From the NCBI GenBank assembly GCA_041635755.1, contig JBFKUL010000024.1, positions 1-18,025 on the forward strand: a stretch of 18,025 nucleotides of DNA, read 5' to 3'. The DNA comes from JBFKUL01 sp041635755. Its GTDB lineage: Bacteria > Pseudomonadota > Gammaproteobacteria > Burkholderiales > SG8-39. This document shows positions 13,344 to 18,025 of this stretch, one piece after another; position 1 is the stretch's first letter, and each line of letters opens with the position of its first letter. The position numbers and the translations under genes were made by a program. Below the pieces are notes generated by a model, which was not told the origin of the DNA, did no database searches, and saw nothing but the letters and a program-made list of their open reading frames with translations.

Positions 13344-14843
13344 ATGCCTCAGCCACTGCTCATCGCGAAGAACAAAGAAACCGAATTGCGGCTGCTGCCG
13401 GCGCTCGCCAACCGTCATGGCCTGATCACCGGCGCAACCGGGACCGGCAAGACCGTCACGCTGCAGACGCTCGCCGAGGGATTCGCCTCGATCGGCGTAC
13501 CGGTATTCATGGCCGACGTGAAGGGCGACCTCGCGGGCATGGCCAAGGCAGGGGGCGGTAACGCCAAGGTCGCCGAGCGGGCAAAACTGCTCGGGCTCGA
13601 GCTCACCTATCAGGCCTCGAGCGTCGTGCTCTGGGATGTGTTCGGCAAATCGGGTCACCCGGTGCGTGCGACCGTATCGGACATGGGGCCGCTGCTGCTG
13701 GGCCGCATGCTGGGCCTAAACGAGACGCAGGAGGGCGTCCTCAACCTTGTATTTCGAATTGCCGACGAGCAGGGACTCCTGCTGCTCGACTCGAAGGATC
13801 TGCGCTCGATGCTGCAGTTCGTCGGCGACAATGCGAAGGAATTCACCACCGGCTACGGCAACATCTCGGCCGCGTCGGTCGGCGCGATCCAGCGGGGACT
13901 GCTCGCGCTCGACAACCAGGGCGCCGCGCAGTTCTTCGGCGAGCCGATGCTCGACATCGCGGATCTGATGCAAACGGACGCGAAGGGGCGGGGCGTGGTC
14001 AACATCCTTGCCGCCGACCAGCTGCTCAACTCGCCCAAGCTCTACTCGACGTTTCTGCTTTGGATGCTGGCCGAGCTTTTCGAGCAACTGCCCGAGGTGG
14101 GCGACCCGGAAAAGCCCAAGCTGGTGTTCTTCTTCGATGAGGCGCATCTGCTGTTCGACGAGGCGCCCAAGGTGCTGCTCGACAAGATCGAGCAGATGGT
14201 GCGCCTGATCCGCTCCAAGGGCGTCGGGGTATTCTTCGTGACGCAGAACCCGCTCGACGTGCCGGAGAGCGTTCTTGGCCAGCTCGGCAACCGGGTGCAG
14301 CATGCGCTGCGTGCCTTCACGCCACGCGACCAGAAAGCGGTGCGCTCGGCGGCCGAGACGCTGCGGCCCAATCCGAAGCTCAAGGCCGAGCAGGTGATCA
14401 CCGAGCTCGGCGTAGGCGAAGCGCTGGTGTCCTTCCTCGACGAAAAGGGCCGGCCGAGCATCGTCGAGCGCGCGTTCGTGGTGCCGCCGGCAAGCCGCCT
14501 GGGACCGATCAACGATGCCGAGCGCAGAGAGGTCATCGCCTCCTCGACCGTGTACGGCCATTACGAGAAGGCGGTGGACCGCGAGTCGGCGAACGAGATC
14601 CTCTCGCGGCGCGCGCAGGAGCGGCAGGCCGTGCAGGCCTCGCCCGCCGCTTCCGGCTCGGGCTCCGGCAGCGGGATCAGCGACCTGCTGTTTGGCAAAA
14701 CCGGCCCGCGAGGCGGCAAGCAGCAGGGCATTCTCGAGGCGATGGCAAAGAGCGCGGCACGCTCGGTCGGCTCGGGAATCGGCCGACAGATCCTGCGCGG
14801 GGTGCTCGGCTCGATTCTGGGCGGCAGCAGCAAGACGCGATAG
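13344..14843 (+). CDS. HerA/YjgR-like P-loop ATPase (DUF853 family)
   Basis: This 499-residue protein belongs to the DUF853 family, represented by E. coli YjgR and related to the HerA/FtsK branch of P-loop ATPases. Walker A is GATGTGKT (30-37); the segment FMADVKGDLAGMA follows as usual for this family. Walker B is LVFFFDEAHLLF, with Asp265 and Glu266. The block VFFVTQNPLDVPESVLGQLGNR and the Arg-containing ALRAFTPRDQKAV are intact. A Ser/Gly-rich linker (about 433-445) precedes the conserved tail SDLLFGKTGPRGGKQQGI and a Gly/Ser-rich amphipathic end. The molecular role is unknown for the family; DNA translocation or helicase activity is inferred by homology only. It begins a plus-strand unit with the transporter and SDR genes. 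Confidence 0.92.
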   Translation: MPQPLLIAKNKETELRLLPALANRHGLITGATGTGKTVTLQTLAEGFASIGVPVFMADVKGDLAGMAKAGGGNAKVAERAKLLGLELTYQASSVVLWDVFGKSGHPVRATVSDMGPLLLGRMLGLNETQEGVLNLVFRIADEQGLLLLDSKDLRSMLQFVGDNAKEFTTGYGNISAASVGAIQRGLLALDNQGAAQFFGEPMLDIADLMQTDAKGRGVVNILAADQLLNSPKLYSTFLLWMLAELFEQLPEVGDPEKPKLVFFFDEAHLLFDEAPKVLLDKIEQMVRLIRSKGVGVFFVTQNPLDVPESVLGQLGNRVQHALRAFTPRDQKAVRSAAETLRPNPKLKAEQVITELGVGEALVSFLDEKGRPSIVERAFVVPPASRLGPINDAERREVIASSTVYGHYEKAVDRESANEILSRRAQERQAVQASPAASGSGSGSGISDLLFGKTGPRGGKQQGILEAMAKSAARSVGSGIGRQILRGVLGSILGGSSKTR

Positions 14844-14849
14844 CCCGCC

Positions 14850-15785
14850 TTGGCTGCGGGAACGTACAGGGCCTGGGGCATCACGTTTGCCTTGATCGGC
14901 GTGGTCGCTTTCTCGATGCGACCGCTTCTGATCAAGCTCTCCTACGCCGTGCCGATGGCTGGCGGCGGCAGCGTAAGCCCGGTCACGCTGCTTTTCCTGC
15001 GCATGGTCATCGCGCTGCCGTTCTTCGTCGCGATCGGCTGGTGGCTGCGCGGGCGCGAGCCGAGGCTCGCCGCGCGCGACTGGGCAGCGATCGCGGCGCT
15101 CGGTTTCATCGGCTACTACCTGGCGAGCTTCCTGGATTTCCTCGGCCTTCAGTACATCGGCGCCGGCCTCGGTCGGCTGATCCTTTTCCTTTACCCGACT
15201 CTCGTCGTGCTGCTTTCGTTCCTGTTCCTGCACAAGCGCTCGACGCGGCGCGAGCTTGCCGCGCTGCTGATCAGCTACGCGGGCATCGCGCTCGTCGTGG
15301 CCGACCGGCTCGGCACGCACGCCGAAGGAGCGCTGTTTCTGTTCGGCGTGCTGCTCGTGTTCGCCTCGGGGCTTTGCTACGCGATCTATCTGGTCGCCGG
15401 CAGCGCCATGGTTCAGCGCATCGGCTCGATGCGCTTTACCGCCTACACGATGATGGTCGCGACGCTGCCGGCGGTGGCGCAGTTCTTCGCGCTGGAGCCG
15501 GTTGCGGCGCTCGAACTCCCTGCACCGGTATGGTGGTACGCGAGCATCATGGCGACCCTGTCGACGGTGCTGCCGGTGTTTCTGGTGGCCGAGGCGCTGA
15601 AACGCATTGGCGCCAATCACTTCGCATTGATCGGCGCGGTCGGTCCGGCGGCCACCGCGATCGCGGGCGCGCTCGGCCTCGAGGAGCCCTTCACGCTGCT
15701 GCAGATCGCGGGCGGGCTGCTGGTGATCGCGGGCGTACTGCTCGTTTCGCTGCGCAGCGCGCCGTCGCGGCCCCCCGCGCGCTAA
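14850..15785 (+). CDS. EamA/DMT superfamily transporter
   Basis: This 311-residue integral membrane protein has about ten predicted helices arranged as two EamA repeats (about 8-145 and 160-305), the classic drug/metabolite transporter layout. The first repeat contains LLFLRMVIALPFF and ending-of-repeat sequence LLISYAGIALVV; the second contains GAVGPAATAIAGALGLEEP followed by LLQIAGGLLVIAGVLLV, a hallmark of the family. The substrate cannot be predicted. The called start is TTG at 14850, 6 nt after the DUF853 stop and directly before the first helix; no better start lies upstream, and the next ATG (Met28) would cut into the first membrane segment. Close spacing on both sides suggests co-transcription with DUF853 and the SDR gene. 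Confidence 0.88.
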   Translation: MAAGTYRAWGITFALIGVVAFSMRPLLIKLSYAVPMAGGGSVSPVTLLFLRMVIALPFFVAIGWWLRGREPRLAARDWAAIAALGFIGYYLASFLDFLGLQYIGAGLGRLILFLYPTLVVLLSFLFLHKRSTRRELAALLISYAGIALVVADRLGTHAEGALFLFGVLLVFASGLCYAIYLVAGSAMVQRIGSMRFTAYTMMVATLPAVAQFFALEPVAALELPAPVWWYASIMATLSTVLPVFLVAEALKRIGANHFALIGAVGPAATAIAGALGLEEPFTLLQIAGGLLVIAGVLLVSLRSAPSRPPAR

Positions 15786-15814
15786 AGTCGGACACGCTAA
15801 ACGAGGAGGTCAAA

Positions 15815-16594
15815 ATGGATCTGGGCATTCGAGGCAAAACCGCGCTGGTGTGCGCGGCGTCCAAGGGACTGGGCAAGGGCTGCGCCATGTCGCTCGCGCG
15901 CGAAGGCGTGAACGTGGTCATCACGGCGCGAGGCAAGGAGGCGCTCGAGGCCACCGCGGAGGAAATTCGCAAGGCGAGCGGCGTCAAGGTCACGGCGATC
16001 GCCGGCGACATCACCACTGCCGAAGGCCGCGCGCTGGCGCTCAAGGGCTGCCCGAATCCGGACATCCTGGTCAACAACGCGGGCGGACCACCACCGGGGG
16101 ACTTCCGCAACTGGTCGCGCGAGGACTGGCTCAAGGCGCTCGACGCCAACATGCTCACGCCGATCGAGCTGATCAAGGCGGTGGTCGACGGTATGATCGG
16201 GCGCAAATTCGGCCGCATCGTCAACATCACCTCGGGTGCGGTCAAGATGCCGATTCCCGAGCTCGGCCTGTCGAACGGCGCGCGTACCGGACTGCACGGT
16301 TTCATCGCGGGACTATCGCGCAACACCGTGCGGCACAATGTGACCATCAACAACCTGCTGCCGGGCCCGTTCGACACCGACCGCCTACGCTCGAACTTCG
16401 CCTTCAACGCGAAAAAGCTCGGCAAGACCCCCGAGGAGCTCGCCAAGGTCCGGGCCGAGGCCAACCCGGCGGGCCGCTTCGGCACGACCGAGGAATTCGG
16501 CGATGCATGCGCCTACCTGTGCAGCGCGCAATCGGGCTACATCACCGGGCAGAACCTGCTCCTGGATGGAGGGGCGTTCCCGGGGACGTTCTGA
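15815..16594 (+). CDS. SDR family protein (BKR-like, atypical) lacking catalytic Tyr/Lys
   Basis: This is a 259-residue Rossmann-fold protein of the short-chain dehydrogenase/reductase superfamily. The nucleotide-binding loop reads CAASKGLGKG (13-22) rather than TGxxxGxG. NNAGG, Asn112 and Ser140 (in NITSGAV) are present, and the C-terminal SGYITGQNLLLDGG is typical. At the position of the catalytic Tyr (13 after Ser140) stands Ser153, and the Lys four residues on is Arg157, within LSNGARTGLHGF. This matches a known BKR-like subgroup described as having an imperfect NAD motif and catalytic tetrad, so it is a conserved family state rather than recent decay. The start ATG at 15815 has a strong AGGAGGT 4 nt upstream, 29 nt after the transporter stop. 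Substrate unknown; names such as 3-oxoacyl-ACP reductase should not be taken literally. Confidence 0.92.
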   Translation: MDLGIRGKTALVCAASKGLGKGCAMSLAREGVNVVITARGKEALEATAEEIRKASGVKVTAIAGDITTAEGRALALKGCPNPDILVNNAGGPPPGDFRNWSREDWLKALDANMLTPIELIKAVVDGMIGRKFGRIVNITSGAVKMPIPELGLSNGARTGLHGFIAGLSRNTVRHNVTINNLLPGPFDTDRLRSNFAFNAKKLGKTPEELAKVRAEANPAGRFGTTEEFGDACAYLCSAQSGYITGQNLLLDGGAFPGTF

Positions 16595-16636
16595 GCCGTC
16601 GCCTGCCGCCGCCCGGGCACATCCAACGCTAGAGGA

Positions 16637-18025
16637 TCAGAACGGGTAGGGCGTCGCGCGATCCTGAATCGTCACCCATTGCCACTGGGTGAACTCGTCC
16701 CAGTTGGCCACTCCGCCGTGCCGCCCGCCGTTACCGCTCGCCCCTCTTCCGCCGAAGGGCACCCAGGGCTCGTCGGCAACCGTCTGGTCGTTGACGTGGA
16801 TGATTCCGGTGCGCAGCCTGGCGGTAAAGTTCATCGCCCGCTCGAGCGATTGGGTAATGACGCCCGCCGAAAGCCCGTATGCGGTGGCGTTGTTGAGCGC
16901 GATCGCCTCCTCGTCCGAGTCGAACGCCGTCACGGCAACTACCGGACCGAACACCTCCTCTTCATACACCCGCATGCCGGCCTTGACCTCTTCGAGCACC
17001 GTCGGGCGGTAAAACAGGCCCTCGAACGTGCCGCCGGTACGCAGCACGGCGCCCTTGGCGACCGCGTCCTTGACGATGCCCTCGACGCGCTCGAGCTGGC
17101 GCGAGCTGATGAGCGGCCCAAGCGCCACCTTGCCGCTCGCTGGATCGCCTACCGGCAAACGCTTCGCCTTTTCCACGAGGCGCTCGGTCAACTCGCGCGC
17201 CACGCTGCGATGCGCGAAAACGTTACCCGTGGCCATGCAGATCTGCCCCTGGTGCAGATAGGCGCCCCACGCGACGCAGGAGGCCGCGACATCGAGGTCC
17301 GCATCGTCCAGCACGATGGTCGAATTCTTGCCGCCGAGCTCGAGGGTCACCTTCTTGAGGTGCTTGCTCGCCAGCTCGCCAACGCGCCGTCCGGCCGCGG
17401 TCGAGCCGGTAAACGAGATCATGGCGACGTCGGGGTCGATCACCAGTGCCTCGCCTGTGGCCGCACCGCCTGGCAGCACGTGCAGCAGCCCCGCGGGCAA
17501 ACCCGCCGCCTCGAACAGGCGCGCCAGGATAAATCCGCCGGTCACCGGCGTCTGAGGATCGGGCTTGAGAATCACGGCATTGCCGAGCACGAGGGCCGGT
17601 GCTACCGCGCGCGCCGACAGAATGAGCGGAAAGTTGAACGGCGAGATCACGCCCACCACGCCGTGCGGCACGCGGCGGGCAAAGCTCATGCGCTTGGGGC
17701 CGCTTGGTAGCATCACGCCCGGCGGCTGCGTCGCGATGGCTGCGGCCTCGAGCAGGATCTCGGTGACGAAATGCAGCTCCTTGTCGGCCTTGGGCGCGAT
17801 ACCGCCGGTTTCGCGCATGATCCAGGGCCGCAGTTGCTCGCTGTGCGCTTCGAGCAGTTGCGCGGCGCGACGCAACACCCCCGCGCGCTGGGCGGCGGGC
17901 GTATTCGCCCATTCGACCTGCGCCTCCGCGGCGGCCTTGGCGGACTCGCGCACGTCGTCGGCATCGGCGATGCCGACCTCGGTCAGGACCTTGCCGGTCG
18001 CCGGCTCGATCACCTCGCGCGAGCC
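16637..18025 (-). CDS. NAD(P)-dependent aldehyde dehydrogenase, benzaldehyde-dehydrogenase type (5' end outside window)
   Basis: This ALDH-superfamily enzyme oxidises an aldehyde to the acid; the sequence is closest in style to benzaldehyde/vanillin dehydrogenases (XylC-like). Supporting blocks are ETGGIAPKADKELHFV near the N-terminus, FARRVPHGVVGVISPFNFPL, LKPDPQTPVTGG, ISFTGSTAAGRRVG (cofactor loop), the general-base Glu in TLELGGKN and the catalytic Cys in GQICMATG (codon 17,237-17,239). The C-terminus has HVNDQTVADEPWVPFGGRGASGNG. The frame is open through the right edge; the GTG at 18,013 is not taken as the start, because the codons before it (encoding GSRE) run on in the way N-termini of this family do. 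About 10-25 residues are missing. It converges on the SDR gene with a 42-nt gap that holds no evident terminator. An aromatic substrate is inferred by resemblance only. Confidence 0.9.
   Translation of the reverse strand, partial: GSREVIEPATGKVLTEVGIADADDVRESAKAAAEAQVEWANTPAAQRAGVLRRAAQLLEAHSEQLRPWIMRETGGIAPKADKELHFVTEILLEAAAIATQPPGVMLPSGPKRMSFARRVPHGVVGVISPFNFPLILSARAVAPALVLGNAVILKPDPQTPVTGGFILARLFEAAGLPAGLLHVLPGGAATGEALVIDPDVAMISFTGSTAAGRRVGELASKHLKKVTLELGGKNSTIVLDDADLDVAASCVAWGAYLHQGQICMATGNVFAHRSVARELTERLVEKAKRLPVGDPASGKVALGPLISSRQLERVEGIVKDAVAKGAVLRTGGTFEGLFYRPTVLEEVKAGMRVYEEEVFGPVVAVTAFDSDEEAIALNNATAYGLSAGVITQSLERAMNFTARLRTGIIHVNDQTVADEPWVPFGGRGASGNGGRHGGVANWDEFTQWQWVTIQDRATPYPF

Noticed and set aside
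13716..15620. 634-codon minus-strand open frame opposite the DUF853 and EamA genes
   Set aside because: It is rich in Arg, His, Gln and Glu with no recognisable domain and crosses two well-supported plus-strand genes; this is the usual antisense artefact of high-GC codon bias.
15041..15814. N-terminal extension of the SDR gene into the EamA gene
   Set aside because: Out-of-frame overlap with a clear membrane protein; the ATG at 15815 has a strong Shine-Dalgarno and starts the Rossmann fold normally.
16595..16636. Bidirectional terminator between the SDR and ALDH genes
   Set aside because: No stem longer than a 4-bp palindrome and no T-run on either strand.
18011..18013. GTG as the true start of the aldehyde dehydrogenase
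   Set aside because: The frame stays open to the window edge and the codons before GTG continue family-like N-terminal sequence, so the gene is treated as partial.

Overview
The window is high-GC, tightly packed chromosomal DNA from a Gram-negative member of the Pseudomonadota, most likely a betaproteobacterium. This rests on a complete Tol-Pal envelope operon, RuvABC, a YebC-family protein and overall gene style; no rRNA is present, so genus cannot be given. I see no insertion sequence, CRISPR array, prophage or resistance gene. Most of the window is core housekeeping sequence.

From about 13.3 kb down to 0.2 kb nearly everything lies on the minus strand and is read in this order: yebC, ruvC, ruvA, ruvB, a rhomboid protease, a DUF2330 exported protein, a small RnfD/NqrB-like membrane protein, ybgC, tolQ, tolR, tolA, tolB, pal, cpoB, a YeeE/YedE sulfur-compound transporter, and tRNA-Lys(TTT) with its own promoter and terminator. 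Spacing is very short: TGATG or ATGA overlaps at DUF2330/RnfD-like, ybgC/tolQ, tolR/tolA and pal/cpoB, and 1-7 nt gaps in the ruv part. The frame yebC-ruvCAB-ybgC-tolQRAB-pal-cpoB followed by tRNA-Lys matches, from memory, the order in Pseudomonas. Here three genes (rhomboid, DUF2330, RnfD-like) sit between ruvB and ybgC, and yeeE sits where queE/queC often lie.

From 13,344 to 16,594 the plus strand carries a divergent unit: a HerA/YjgR-like ATPase (DUF853) with an apparently leaderless promoter, an EamA/DMT transporter, and an SDR-like protein lacking the usual catalytic Tyr and Lys. A convergent benzaldehyde-dehydrogenase-type ALDH runs off the right edge.

The gene sets serve separate jobs. 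RuvABC resolves Holliday junctions. TolQRA-TolB-Pal-CpoB links the inner membrane proton-motive force to outer-membrane constriction. The least understood part is the DUF2330 / RnfD-like pair: an exported protein with a thioredoxin-like WCDPC motif, translationally coupled to a membrane protein of the Rnf/Nqr fold that lacks the covalent-flavin motif. This is the best candidate here for an undescribed system.
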